This document shows, piece after piece, positions 12,540 through 25,342 of a stretch of DNA of 60,000 nt. Numbering within the stretch: the first letter of the stretch is position 1; every line of letters begins with the position of its first letter. The notes under the pieces are model-generated. The model did not search any database. It was given only the letters and a program-made list of their open reading frames with translations, and was not told where the DNA came from. This stretch comes from Cryptomeria japonica (taxonomy: Eukaryota; Streptophyta; Pinopsida; Cupressales; Cupressaceae): positions 767,039,330-767,099,329 of the forward strand of contig NC_081408.1 of assembly GCF_030272615.1 (NCBI RefSeq), given 5' to 3'. A program made the translations under genes and the position numbers.

Positions 12540-13878
12540 ATGTAGATTTACCTCTATGCTCCCCTTGGCCCTTTTGAAAGACTCAATTCATCAGTGTAGG
12601 ATTCTCCACAATGGGTGAGGGATTAGGTTCCTCTGTAGGCACATCATCACTCTTCTATTTCTAGATTCGGTTCATCTCTTCTTTGGTTTCCTCAACATTT
12701 ACCTTATGCTTTCCTTTTTGATCTACAGAATGATTGACCGGTTTGTTCTTTCAAGTTCTGCAGAACTTCACCATGTGTCCTAGTTTGTGACAATGATAGC
12801 AGGCCATTCCTGATGATCTCCAACATCCTACATTACCTCTTCTATTTCTACTTCTCCAATTCATATCTACATGACCATAATTGTTACAGATGGTGCAAAT
12901 GACATTGGTTACCTTTTCCATCTAAAATAGACTAAACTGGTTGACATAGGGTCTATTCCAGTTCATGTTTCCCTAGTTGTCATAGATTCCCATTCCGTTG
13001 CCATTAGGTCTTAGACTCATGTGAGGTAATGGATTATTTACTCTATATCGGCATTCAACTGATCTATGTCCACACATGTTGCATGTAAATCAATGACCTT
13101 CAAATCTCTTAGAAATATAACTAGTATTTGCATTATGGCTTGTATTTCCATTTATTCTATTTCTACACACATTTGCATTATGTCCAGATTTGAGACAAAC
13201 AAAGGAAACATGTTTATAAACTTTCTTATTGGTACGCTTGTTAGCTTTAAGAGCATTTTTATCCTTTTCAATGTCGCTCTTTGTTCTAGAAGACTCTCCT
13301 TTCTCAGATGTGTTAAAGCCTAGTTCAGAAGTATCTCCTTTCATCCTTTGAGATTGGATCTGCTCATCCAACATAGAGGTACTTTTATTAAACTTCTCTA
13401 GCTTTCCATTAGTCTCAATTAGTTCTCTGGTGAGATCTTCATTGTGTTTTGTAAGAGTTTCTCTTAGGGATGATGCCATTTCAAGATCTAGTTGCAAAGC
13501 TTCTTTTTCTTCTTTTTCAGCATGCCAGTGATCATGCAATGTTACATTCTCTTGTTTGATCTTAGCAATCTCATGATCTCTTTCTTTGATAAGATCTCCA
13601 GTTATCCTCGTGGCTTCCATCTCTTGACTCATGTAGATAGTTAAGCTTTCTAACTCCCTTCTTAGATTCAACTTTTCACCGTTCAGTTTTTCAACTTCTT
13701 CAGCTAAAGCATCAATATTGGCTTCATCTCAAGAACTGCTATCAGATATTTCCAATAACTGTTCAATCAATTCTCTCCTCTTGACTTGTGAAGCCTTAAA
13801 TATAATGCTTAGGGTTTCAAGCTCATCCTAAGTAGCTTCAAGTACTCTTTCCATCTCAAAGTAGCTCATATCCCCCAT
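12540..13878 (-). pseudogene. gag: Copia-type gag with coiled coil and zinc knuckles
   Basis: Starts at ATG 13878, about 50 bp inside the primer site. The first 200 or so residues are heptad-rich and likely coiled coil. They are followed by knuckle-like motifs: VCLKSGHNANVC (first Cys replaced by Ser) near 13150-13200, CNMCGHRSVEC near 13045-13080, CTICNNYGHVDMN near 12880-12910, and a complete CX2CX4HX4C, CYHCHKLGHMVKFC, near 12765-12810. Gag normally packages element RNA; here the usual UBN2-type gag domain is not apparent. In-frame stops occur early and after the first knuckle. It is followed by the cargo ORF instead of pol. Confidence 0.7.
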
Positions 13879-13925
13879 GGTTGCTCTAGGGTTTCCTTCC
13901 AAGTGATTAAGCCTTAAATAAGTTT

Positions 13926-13938
13926 GGCTCTTATACCA
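13926..13938 (-). other. Primer-binding site, initiator-Met tRNA type
   Basis: One base inside the 5' LTR, the minus strand reads TGGTATAAGAGCC, one mismatch from TGGTATCAGAGCC, the complement of the plant initiator Met tRNA 3' end. Confidence 0.8.
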
Positions 13939-13939
13939 A

Positions 13940-15049
13940 TGAATAGACTTCAAAAGCACTAAGAGGTGGTATGAATCAGTGATAGGAAAAACAATACTAC
14001 TTTAAATATTGACCAGTTGAGATACTTAATAAGTTTTCCAAACACTATGTATGCAATCCAAAATGATATTAAAGCATCTACAATATGTAAAATATCCATC
14101 ATAACATAAATGCTTATACGTGGAAAACACAAATAGGAAAAACCATGGTGAGATGAGACTCACAAGTTAACTATCTGTAGAAATAGATAACTAACCAGTT
14201 AAAGTCTACAAAAGTTTGCTCTGTTAGGAGTGATTCCTGTTAAAGATCTCAAAGATCTATAAGGAGATATATCCTGTTAAAGGTAGTACCCTATTAGGAG
14301 TAACCTCGGTAGAGGATTTTTCAATCCAAACTAATAGATCACCTAGTTAGAGGATTTGTACAATGAAGCTTGTTAGAGGTTACCCGGCTAGGGGAATTTA
14401 CTATTGAATAGTGATAAGAAAAACACAGGTGTGTGATCTAATAGTAGCACAAATTGCTTGACTAGATCCTCTTCTACTCATTCACAACTCGATCACCAAC
14501 ATATTCAACAATACCTTCAAATTCTACTTTGCATCAGGTCACTCTCTTCATATATCTAGTTCTTGAATCATAATGTCATTATATAGACACTAGATTTCAT
14601 GTTGGATTAGAAATTGTATCACAATTTCCTAGGTCTAGTGTATTTGGACAATCAAAACATAACTCATCATAACTTACTGCCAAATATGTCGATTAAGGAT
14701 AACTTATCACGACTGGTGATAACTCATCTCATAATCAATGAATATCGATTGAAGCACTGATAGAGTTAACCAATTCAACATGTATACTGATTGTTCTCCA
14801 TTGCCTCTTTGGTGGTCTCCGTTGTATCTTTGAGTTGGTGTCAAGTTATTCCTGCCAATACCAGTTGTCAACATATACCAATTTCACACTCTCTAAACCA
14901 TCATAAACTAATATTTTAATACCGATTGGGATATAATACAAGTAACTTTGAAGTAATACTAGTAGACAATGTGAACATATGTGTGTTTATACATGTTCTA
15001 TCAATGAAAACACATGAAGTCATCTATTACAATCCTCATCAAGCCAATA
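13940..15049 (-). repeat. Copia-type 5' LTR
   Basis: 1,110 bp. Begins TGAATAGACT in plus coordinates and ends CCAATA where the partner has CCAACA, so the terminal CA has mutated. The GTTAA duplication follows at once. Confidence 0.85.
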
Positions 15050-15054
15050 GTTAA
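15050..15054. repeat. Target-site duplication GTTAA (right)
   Basis: Matches 6094-6098. Confidence 0.85.
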
Positions 15055-15952
15055 CCCATGCATGAATCAAATCCATTTCCTTTTGTGTATTCGGTGATCT
15101 AGAGGCCATCAATGTTGTAGGTGTATTATTTTCAGCTTAGTTATCTCTATTAGTGGCCCAACAAAAACAATTTCATTTTTATCAGAGTCAAATTCCATAT
15201 TCACAGTTCTCAACTCATTGAAAATATTATGATTAGAATGTAATGGTATATCCTTAAGAGAATTGTCATCAATAACAATATCAAAATAAATCTTGTCATG
15301 TTGAATTTTATACTGTAGCACTCTATAGACACACACTTTGTTTACTATGAAATTGTAATTTGTTCCAAGTTGATACTTTCTATGAATTATAATTAATGGA
15401 AGATCTTTCACTGAATGAGGTAATTTATCTCCCATATTTTCGATGTATTGAGGGAAGATTATTGTGTGTCCTCTATACTTGAATTACCCACCAGTTGCAT
15501 GTGTGACTTGTAGGATTGGACTAACATGTACAATCAACATCTCTTCGACTTGGGGAAAATTCGCCAATTCTTTTGGTTGTGGTCCTAGACACATTATTTC
15601 AAATTGATAATCTATGGTTTCCCTTTTCAAGTCTACATCCATTACAAATAGGGCCTTGAGAAGTGTGTGGAATATTGATTCCAATGTAAGATTATTCACA
15701 AATGAAACACATATTGGGTGGCACCAAGCTATCTAATTATTGATGAAATGTCTCTTGAAATATTATGAATTCATTTTCAAGTAATCCATTGGGAACCCCT
15801 TGAGATTTAAACAAATGATATTAGCACTACTTAACATGCATCTCATTTATTTCTTAAATTGTATAGGACAATATGAATGTTTTATAAAAATGCCTTTCTT
15901 GAAAAAAACTTATCTTGCTTGGTCAAAATAATTTGAAGTGAACATATAATAT
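15055..15952 (-). pseudogene. Helitron N-terminal region (DUF6570-like)
   Basis: Minus-strand blocks at 15484-15699 (GPQPKELANFPQVEEMLI, SPILQVTHATGG) and 15109-15435 (LPHSVKDLPLIIIHRKYQLG) lie in one frame across a single stop. They match the conserved N-terminal region found before the Rep domain in plant Helitron proteins. The reading breaks at the Copia-type insertion at 15049 and resumes at 6093, so this is one relic cut in two. Its other end abuts the inverted repeat at 15953, which points the opposite way. Confidence 0.7.
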
Positions 15953-15960
15953 ATATATTT

Positions 15961-17241
15961 AATTGGTGCCATCAACCAATCCTAGGAAAACACATCCTCT
16001 CCAAAACACTCACCCCTTCTTTTACTCACACCAATTGGTGTTGTTGCATTCAACATTGGACCATCAACAATTCAGTCTAAGATGTGATTACCAATATAGA
16101 TTTCATAGGGCTATAAGGCACAAGACTTACAAGTTTCCAAGAATAAATGTCTCACATTAAATACATATTAATTAAAAAAATGAGTTTCCTGGATCAAAGG
16201 TTACTTAAAAATATAGACTCTCAACTTCAGAAATCATTTCTCGAGAATAATTATAAAAAAATTGGAGGTAAGTTTCATATTTACAATGCACTACTCTTAA
16301 TATAAAATCTCCATTGTAATGCACTTCTTACTATATTACAAGAGATATTTTACAATACACTTAGTTCAGTAAATCAACTAAAATATTTATTCAAGGATAT
16401 GTATGATTTGTTTGGAGATTTGGCACAATTACCTCTAGTGGATGGCATACCAGCATATGCAAATGGAAGACGTGAACATATATGGTGGCGAGAATTAGAA
16501 ACAATGATTACATTAGAGCATGTTTTTAGACAAGATAGATAAAGTACCAAGAAAGAAAGATTTTGTCTTCTCCTATCAAATATAAGGGATGCAAATCCAA
16601 CAACACATGACTAGATATTACTCATATTAAGGACAAATGCCAAATTGACTATTGAAATAAATGAGGAGTTTGAAAATAGTGTTAACTTATTCTTAACAAA
16701 TGAGAATATCCACAACCATAATAGGAGAAAACTCCATTTATTATCAAATCCTATTGCTTGATGCATTGTAGTGAAAATAACACCTAACTCTACAGAAGGA
16801 TATGAAAATAATGAGTTCAATATGGAATCACTATTGAGAAATAATGCAAGGGTAATGTTAACTTTAAACCTATAGATCAAAGTATGTCTTTTTAATGGAG
16901 CACTCGATTATGTTTGAAGTATTGTATAAAAACCTGGGACAATGCCACCACAACTACCCTTATATGCACTTGTAGATTTTGAGAGCCACCTAGGATTTCT
17001 ATTTGATGATCGACATCCACAAATAGTTCCAATCACACCTATTGAAAAGGGTAAAAGAAACCAATTACCATTAAGATTGGATTTGGCTTTACTAATACGC
17101 AAGTCACAAGGTCTCACACTTCAAAAAGCAACAGTTGACATAGGTCCCATTGAAAGAAGTAGTCTTATATTTGTTGGCATATCACATGTCAAATCCTTGG
17201 GAGGCATACAAATAATTCCACCCTTCACACAGGAAAGATAA
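15961..17241 (+). pseudogene. Helitron PIF1-type helicase fragment (left arm)
   Basis: Plus-strand relic of the 5'-to-3' DNA helicase part of a Helitron Rep-helicase. It starts just after the position of the Walker A motif, and the matching right arm continues into that motif. Visible in order: a motif III-like GDLAQLPLVDG near 16410-16445, HVFRQ, then at 16942-17241 the C-terminal part with KSQGLTLQKATVDIG (motif VI) and FVGISHVKSLGG. Several stops and frame changes separate the pieces. PIF1-type helicases in plants also occur as host genes, but the linked Rep piece and the repeats favour a Helitron origin. Confidence 0.7.
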
Positions 17242-18420
17242 AACAAAATGAAAAGGATAAAGCAAGTAGAAAGAAGAAAAGTCGAAGAGAGAAAGCTAAA
17301 ATCCTTAGAAATAATTTGACATAATAAATGTTGTTACATCCCTATTCCAATTTCTATTCAAAACTTATCTTTGCATCCTAATGTATTACATTTAATGTAT
17401 TTCTATATTCATTTTTATGTATAAAATAAAATTTTTAGGATTATTGAGAACATAATTTCCTATCGTTAATATACATGATCTTTGTTTAGAAAAATGTTTC
17501 AAAAAAGATGACACCTTTTATCCTTTAATGAATTCAAAAATAAATTTCTATTTTTTTTAAAGTGATATTTATTTATATTGATATATTTTACTTCGTGTAT
17601 TAATATATTCATTTTCATGTATAGAGCATGATTTAAAATCTTTTGAATGTAATTTCAATATAGAACACGCCTAAGCTGAAAATTTGGTAAATGGTCCTAT
17701 TATTAGAATTGAGTCAGTTGCTTCAAATGGGTTCCCCCAAACCCACATGGACAAATTTACTGAATCAGTGGATGACTGTTTAAAACAGGTGTTCAATGAT
17801 TTGCAATATTCCAGTTGAAGGATGGTTGCAGTTCAACATTATGAGATTAAATGAGCCAAAGAACTATATGAAAAAATGCAAAAGCACACATTTCAATTTG
17901 GACAATTCTCAAGATATATGCACGAGTTTTTCTATGCTGAACAAAGAGATGAGAGATACATTGATCAGTTACGTGATGATATTATACAAAAGTTCAAAAG
18001 ATAATAGCAAATAAAATATTTCCTTCTTTCTAATATAGAAACAATTTTACTCATTATATAATATGTAAACTTCAAATTACAAGTATGTTTTCATGTATAC
18101 GATGTTATGAAAAATGGATATTAATATACTTATGTATAAGTTGGCTTTTATATGTGCAATGAATGGTGAAATGAATTTTATTTATCAAGATGTTGATATG
18201 CTTATGATATTTGGTATTAAAATGTTCTTGCACTTTATGTATTGTTATCTAACTTATGCATTTCATTTATGTGATTCACATTTGGTATAGATGATCGATG
18301 GGTCATATTGATGTTTAATCCCTTCAATAAAAATTGGGGGTCACACTACTACTAGCATATATATCTTTACTTTCAAGATATATATATTATGTCGAGATAT
18401 ATCGAGGCATTTAATTTTTT
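17242..18420 (+). other. Helitron 3' tail, left arm
   Basis: AT-rich sequence after the helicase, with a short conserved reading at 17620-18050 (NFNIEH, ENLVNGPII, LISYVMILY) that is mirrored at 18860-19243 on the minus strand. Its meaning is unknown. A typical Helitron 3' end (hairpin then CTRR) could not be fixed with confidence; CTAG occurs at 18352. Confidence 0.45.
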
Positions 18421-18448
18421 CATTCAACTTTACTATAAATATTAAATT
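18421..18448. other. Centre of the inverted repeat
   Basis: About 28 bp of unpaired AT-rich sequence between the two arms; symmetry axis near 18433. Confidence 0.7.
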
Positions 18449-20909
18449 AAAAAAATTAATGCCTCTATATATCTCGACGTACTTTATATATCTCAAAAGT
18501 AAAGATATATATGCTAGTTGCAGTGTGACCCCCATTTTTTATTGAATGGGTTAAACATCAATATGAACCGTCCATCATCTATAGCAAATATGAATCACAT
18601 AAATGAAATGGATAAGTTAGATAACAATGCATAAAGTGTAAATTTTTTTTAATACCAAATATCATAAGCATATCAATAGCTTCATAAATAAAATTCATTT
18701 CACCATCCATTACATATACAAAAGCCAACTTATGCATCAAATAAGTATATGAATATCTATTTTTCATAAAATTATATACATGAAAAAGTACTTGTATTTT
18801 GAAGTTTACATATTAGGTAATGAGTAAAATTGCCTCTAGATTAGATAGAAGAAAATATTTCATTTTTTATTCTCTTTTGAATTGTTGTATAATATCATCA
18901 TGTGACTAATTAATGTATCTCTTGTCTCTTTGTTCAGCATAGGATAACTCATGTATATATCTTCAGAATTGTCCAAATTGAAATGTGGCCTTCAGTATTT
19001 TTTGATACAGTTTTTTGGCCAATGTAATCTCGTAGGGTTGAACTGCTGCTATCCTTTGACTGCAATATTGTAAATCATTAAACATATTTTTAAACATTCA
19101 TCCATTGAGTTGGTTAATTTTACGTGTGTTTGGGTGAATCCATTTGAATAAATTGACTCAGTTCCAATAATAGGACCATTTACTAAATTTTCAGCTTCAA
19201 CATGTTCTATATTGAAATTACATTTAGAAGATTTCAAATTCATCCTCTATACATGAAAATGAATATATTAATACATGAAGTGAAATATATCAATATAAAT
19301 AAATATCATTTTAAAAAGAAGTAGAAATTTTTTTTTGAACTAATTAATGGATAAAATTTATCATGATTTTTGAAACATTTTTCTAAATAGAAATCATGTA
19401 TATTTATGATAGGAGATTATCTTCTCAATAATCCTAAAATATATATATGAAATACATAAAAAATAAATATGTTAATACATTAAATGCAATACATCAATAT
19501 TAAAAGACAACTTTAAATATAAATTAAAATAGTGATGTAACAATATTTATTATGTCAAATGATTTCTAAGGATTTTGGCCATCTCTCTTCAGCTTTTTCT
19601 CTCGCTATTTCCTTTCCTTTTTCATTTTTTGGTATTTGTCATATGTGGAGGGTGGCATTATTTGTATGCCTCTAGAGGATTTGACGCGTGATATGCCAAC
19701 AAATAGAAGACCACTTCTTTCGATGGGACCTATGCCAAATATTTCTTTTTGAAGTGTGAGACCTTGCGATTTGTGTATAGTTAAAGTGTGGAAGCCAATC
19801 TCAATGAATTGTTTTGTTGTAACCTTTTCAATAGGTGTGATTGGATCTGTTTGAGGATGTCTATCATCAAATGAAAATGTTGTGTAGATTTAAAAATCTA
19901 CAAGTACATATAAGGGTATTTTTTGTGGGATCATCTTGGGTTTGTATACATTACTTAGAACATAACTGAGTGCTCCATTGAGATGAACTACTTTGATCCA
20001 TAGGTTTGAACTCAAAATTACCTTTGCATTATTTCTCAATCGTAATTCCATATCAGACTCATCATTTTCACATTCTTTTATGGAGTCAGGTGTTGTTTTT
20101 ACTACAATGCTTCATACAACTAAATTTAATAATGAATGGAGGTTTTACTGCTATGGTTGTAGATATTCTCATTTGTTGAGAAAAGGTGAGCACTATTTTT
20201 GAACTCCTCATTTATTTCATAGTCAATTTGGTAATTGTCATTGACATGAGTAACATCGAGTCATCTATTGTTGGATTTGCATCCCTTATATTTTAAGACA
20301 AAATATTTCTTGCTTGATACTATGTCCATCTTGTCTAAAAACATGCTCTAATGTATCTATTGTTTTAAATTTTTGCCGCTATATTTTTGCATATCTTCCA
20401 TTCGCATATGCTAGTCTGTCATTCATTGGAGGTAATTATACTAAATCTCCAACCAATACCATACAAATCCTTGAATAAATATTTTAGTGGATTTAGTGAG
20501 CTAAGTGTATTGTAAAATTTCTCTTGTAATATAATGAGTGCATTAAAATGTAGATTTCATATTAAGACTATTGCATTGTAAATATAAGACTTACCTCCAA
20601 AAATTTAATGGTTGTTATTTGGAAATTCTTTCCAAAGTCGAGAGTCTATATTTTCAAATAATCTCTCGCCTAGGAAGCTCTTTTTGTCTATTAATATGTA
20701 TTTAATGTGAGACATTTCTTCTTGGAATCTCGTAAGTTTTGTACCTTGTAGCTCTATGAAATTCTTTATTTGTAACAACAACTTAGAATCAATTGTTGAT
20801 GCTTTAATATTGAATGCAACAACACTTGTTGGTGTGAATAGAAGAAGGGGTGAGTGTTCTAGAGAGGATGCATTTTCTAAGGATTTTTTGATGGCACTAA
20901 TTAAATATG
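18449..20909 (-). repeat. Right arm of the Helitron inverted repeat
   Basis: Reverse-complement partner of 15953-18420. Beyond 20909 the Helitron relic continues into its Walker A motif and Rep region, which the left arm lacks. Confidence 0.8.
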
Positions 20910-23060
20910 ATTTACCTTTTCCTGTTGTACCTTGTTTTATCATACGCAACAATGGTGTACTTTAAGATATTTGATAGTGCATCATTATGATTTTTACTAC
21001 CTTTCTTTGTTTGTCACTGAGGTTTCCATAGTTGGCATTTCTGGTATGTCATCATACATCAACCCACCACATTTTTTCATCCTCTTAATGAATTTTGGTG
21101 CTATATTTGTGCATTCTTCACCTTGGAATTCTAAAGACCAATTTTTCTATGAATCAATATCTCTTCAAACTAACATGTCTATTTGTAACACATGCACTAT
21201 TTGTTTATGATGAAGTGTTGATATAATTTCACATTCATGTTTTGTACTACTGCATTGGGCACTATTGGTATCTTCAGATTCTGAATCTGTCTGCTTTGGA
21301 ATTTTCTAAATCATGTCCTTTTTGGTAAGTGCTATTGATTATATTTGAGATTATCCCACGTTTCTACTATTATTTCATCATTATGGCGAATGTCCATTTT
21401 GATGTCATGAAAGGGTTTTTAGAGCAAGAGTTCTGAAAAGAAATTTAAATATATACATTTTTTTGAATCACGAGCTAGAACCATTAGAAACCTTGGGAAT
21501 ACTCTAACAATAGCTACTATTTTCCTTGGTGTCCATATCTTTTGACCTTTCTTTTTATGGTTATAATTTCATGATTTTATAGCCTTAATGGGTGATATAG
21601 GCTCTATGTATTAAAGGCCTATTCTTGTACACATCGATTAAAGATATGATTTGTTCTTTAGTATCATCATTAGAATCTATATGTGTATACATTTGAATAC
21701 TTATTTTGAAACATTTAAATTGATAAACCTTCTATTTCTTTCCACCAATGGAAATTCTAGCAGGATGTGGCAACTTTCATGGGCTCCAATATCTCTTTCT
21801 ATTATTGTTTCTATGAGAATCGTTATGTAAGAATTCACTACAAGATCATCTGGACTTTGCACATTTTCCAACCATAGTAACATTTGATAGTATGTTTCAG
21901 AGCTTCTTTCATCTTTGGCTACATACTTGGTAATATATTTAATTATGACATGTTTTGACATAACAATTTTCCAATCCATATTTGCTCACCATAGTTGAAG
22001 TATCCAGGGATTGTATGAGTTGACTCTATCATCATTTCTGAATGCCTCAAATTTGATTTCACCAGTTTCTAAATCTTTATATATGTTAGAGCCTTCTAAA
22101 TATAGTGTCCATGGTGCATTGTGGCTATATTCCATTGAAATTTAAATATTTTTAAATTCATTCATATATGGAAGAATTACAATATTTTCATATGTATTTT
22201 GAGGAATTGGTTTCAAAGTTTGTACTTGCATACAAATTTCCCTTTTTTCTTTCGAAGATATGCACCTTCTTTACACACTATGTGTTGTTGAATACTATTC
22301 TAAATCTCGTCATAGTCATCTTTCAAATGAGTTTCAAATAGTTTCCTTGTGTTTTTTACACATGAATGTAGAGAGAAGTTTCAGTACACCTAAAATGACA
22401 ATTTTATTTTAGAAACTTTTATATTAATTTTGTAAAAGAGTGGTATCTTGTTTATTAGATAGAGCCATACCTGTATGTTTCGTTGGTGTAGATTGACTCG
22501 AGGGTTGCATGCATGAACTAAATCATGTAGATATTCTTCAACATCCATCACTTGATGTGATTCATTCTAATTTATGGTATCCATATTTGTTTCTCTGTTT
22601 AACCATAAGAAACCATGAACATGTGTTGATCACGTATGTTGCCACTCATACTGCACCAATAGTCTTTGACATTCATGCTTTTCTGTAAAATTTCTTTTTT
22701 GAAAGTTGTGTATCGTAAATACATGTATTGTATAGTAATGTGTGGATAGTCTATGATATTCTGCTTGCACCACACTTGCGCTTCACGAGGGTTGTTTGGA
22801 GTTGTTGCCATCCCAATCTAATGAACCATGCTTGTTAATTCTGATCGTCACTTAGTCCAATATGATCTTTTTCCCCTTAAAGTCGTTCCAAATCACATCA
22901 ATTTATTTGCTAGATTGGACTGTGGCATATTTTGCATATGCTTGTGCAACAGATGTATAGTAATTGACATCTCTTTCACACTTTTTGCATGCAATAATGA
23001 TATTAGTGCTGCTCTGTTAGAATTAAAATAACAATGATAATGTTAATATTGATAGCATTA
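19630..23060 (-). pseudogene. Helitron Rep-helicase relic
   Basis: The most complete Helitron protein relic here, on the minus strand. From about 23060: a Helitron-like N block (FGTTLRGKRSYWTKCRSEL), then 22599-22811 with NVKDYW just before the expected HUH Rep motif (which looks frameshifted), then 21701-21979 with KYITKYVAKDERSSETY, typical of the Rep region. The helicase follows: 20605-20952 with Walker A GTTGKGKSYLI and TPTSVVAFNIKASTID, and the C-terminal end near 19630-19960. Rep would nick and join DNA during rolling-circle transposition and the helicase would unwind it. Many stops and frameshifts make it inactive. Confidence 0.75.
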
Positions 23061-24112
23061 ATTTTCTTGGTGATATGATTGATACGATAGAACATTGAAA
23101 TAATACATTTAAATGTTAAGAAAGCTTTCTAATTTATTTTCAAAACAATCTTATTATTCTATTTAATATGTAAGATCCTATTTTATTTAAAAAATACTTG
23201 TAATTTATGAAAAAATATTATAATATATTGTTTATTTTAAAAGCACTCTCATCCTATTTAATATGTTATTTAAACATTATCTAATCTACAAATAAAATCT
23301 TTTATTATATTAAAAAATACTACTCATTTTCAATTATATTTATTTCTTCTTAAAACTAATTTTATATATATAGAGAGAGAGGGGACCACTTATATAAATA
23401 AGTTCTTTATTCTTTTAAATATATTATTTGTTAAATTGAAGTATTACTTAGTTTGTTTTAAATTCTTTTATTCATTTCTTATATTAAGATATTCGAGGAA
23501 TATATTATGTTTAATAAACGTGATGGGTAGTTTTTCAGTGGAATCCAGAGCTAACCCCTAGTTTTTTCTTAAGGAAGTATTAATTAAACATGAAATTACG
23601 AGTCTAATATGACTATTTTTCCAAGAGGAGGATACCAATATATAACACGAAATTTTCAGGCCCATGTGCCTTACAATTAATAATGATATCAGAAATTATT
23701 AGTGTTAAATTTGAACATAAAGAATTATTTCAACTGTCAATTTTTTTTTTTAATAAAACTACACAATGTTTATGCGGTTTAAGGTTCAAAACTTCCCATT
23801 TCCTAAATTTGTATACAGCCATTGCAGTTTACTTTTCCTTACAGAATATCATTATTGATTATTTCCTTTTTTTTAAAAAATTTGCTTGAAGCAAATCACT
23901 GACTACAATGGTTGAAATTGCATACACAATTTATCTGGTGTTGGGGATTCCATATGGTCCATGCAGATGAGTTTTCCGTAACGGCACAGTATATCTATCT
24001 CTTCAGTTATTATTGATAGCAATACCATTATGATGCTATTTCAGTTTATTTGAGCAAACCCCTATAAACTCAATTTATTATACAGCCGCCACTTACGATT
24101 CTTCTCAAAGCT
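23061..24112. other. AT-rich intergenic DNA
   Basis: Strongly AT-rich with poly-T runs and no convincing reading frame. Nothing recognisable. Confidence 0.5.
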
Positions 24113-24502
24113 ACTAAAAATCTACAACATCAGCTGGAAAAAAAGAAGTCAAAGGAAAAACAGAGACATAGCCTTTACGACCGATTAATACAGATTTCAA
24201 TTTACAAACAAAGACTAAAAATCTACAACATCAGCTGGAAAAAACATACGTCAAAGAAAAAACAGAGACATGGCCTTTACGACAGAATAATGCAGATTTC
24301 AATTTATATTTTGTCCACTATTTCTCAGTTACTATGTATTTTGTAAATGTATGTCTCAATTTACAAACAAAGACTAAAAATCTACAACATCAGCTGGAAA
24401 AAAATACGTCAAAGAAAAAACAGAGACATAGCCTTTACGACAGAATAATGCAGATTTCAATTTATATTTTGTCCGCTATTTGTATTTGTAAATGTATGTT
24501 TC
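24113..24502 (+). repeat. Three-copy tandem repeat
   Basis: ACTAAAAATCTACAACATCAG starts at 24113, 24214 and 24373. Each copy runs through CAGAGACATRGCCTTTACGA and GCAGATTTCAATTTA. The second and third copies carry a further insert with TTTTGTCC and TTTGTAAATGTATGT, so the periods are 101 and 159 bp. Copies are about 95 percent alike in the core. Confidence 0.85.
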
Positions 24503-25251
24503 AAACATGCTGAAAAATCTGGAAAGCCCAAGTTTGTATTTGTTTGCAATTGTTTTTGTTAGTTATGTGAAATGCCGGTAAAACTAAATGACAGGTCAGG
24601 TTCCCTAACATTATTTTGTTTGGAAGGTGGCAACTATACTATCTTTCCTTGTTACTGAGTGTTACTAATGCTAGAAGACTCTATTGATATGTGCTCTTGA
24701 GAAAAATAAAAATCACTATATCTTAGGCATGGAAGCTTTCTCAAGGAGGAGTACCTGGGAATGAAAAGGAACCAGTTGCATTTGTAGAAGAATAGAGGTT
24801 TAGAAGGGAACCCCCTGCGATTAAAACAAAAGATATTAGTACTTACATTTGAAGTGCACATACAATAGTTGGGTAGGAGAAACGTAAAAATCTCATATAA
24901 TGCAAATAAGAATGTAGTGTTACCGTTTTCCATTGCTATCTTGCTCCGAGGCCAAGAATTAGATGGTCAAAATGGTCATTTTTCATTTTTGACCGTATAT
25001 GACAGGTAAAAAAATAATTCATTAATAAACCGCAAAAATTTATTATGGGTAATATAACATTCTAATTTATAATATTAAAATATATTATTTTAAAGTATTT
25101 ATTATAAAAATATAAATTTATTTAGAATTTTTGAAATGATAAGATATATTTGTTTCTAATTTTTTAATTGTTTATAATAAGATTTTCATAAATGTAAATT
25201 TAGAAACTTGGTATGAATTTAGAAATTTAATATATTTAAGATTTTTTATAT
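24503..25251. other. Intergenic DNA before the LINE
   Basis: No supported gene. An open frame at 24652-24933 on the minus strand has no recognisable content. The last 230 bp are very AT-rich. Confidence 0.45.
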
Positions 25252-25267
25252 AATACTAGTTAATTTT
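25252..25267. repeat. LINE target-site duplication (left)
   Basis: AATACTAGTTAATTTT, 16 bp, repeated exactly at 31155-31170 after the LINE. Confidence 0.9.
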
Positions 25268-25342
25268 GATATAAATTGGGCGAATTTTGGCAGATCTGAT
25301 ATAGCGAAAGTGCGAATTTTGGTGACTCCTGACACAATTAGT

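Larger units (their letters stand above)
6099..15049 (-). mobile_element. Copia-type LTR element without pol, minus strand
   Basis: Bounded by homologous LTRs (6099-8712, enlarged by a nested insertion, and 13940-15049) and a perfect 5-bp duplication. On the minus strand the order is 5' LTR, an initiator-Met-type primer site (13926-13938), a zinc-knuckle gag (13878 to about 12540), a cargo ORF of about 1,050 codons (12120-8963), a polypurine tract (8713-8727) and the 3' LTR. No integrase, reverse transcriptase or RNase H motif is visible in the roughly 5.2 kb internal region, so the element would have depended on enzymes from elsewhere. In sampled stretches the LTRs differ at roughly one base in eight, far more than those of the Ty3 element at 37334-50167. 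It sits inside a Helitron relic. Confidence 0.8.
15953..18420 (+). repeat. Left arm of a large Helitron inverted repeat
   Basis: About 2,468 bp that pairs, reversed, with 18449-20909. Anchor points: AATTGGTGCCATC at 15961 against GATGGCACTAATT at 20890; the helicase end near 16920 against 19960; and GGTCATATTGATGTTTAA at 18301 against its complement at about 18550-18569. Arm identity is roughly 75-85 percent in sampled stretches, so the pair is old. Confidence 0.8.

Noticed and set aside
16908-20965. Host PIF1 helicase gene
   Set aside because: Fragments occur in three copies, with Rep-type and DUF6570-like parts alongside, and all are broken. A Helitron origin explains them better.
24107-24502. 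CRISPR-like direct repeats
   Set aside because: Three long imperfect tandem copies without unique spacers, in a plant nuclear context.
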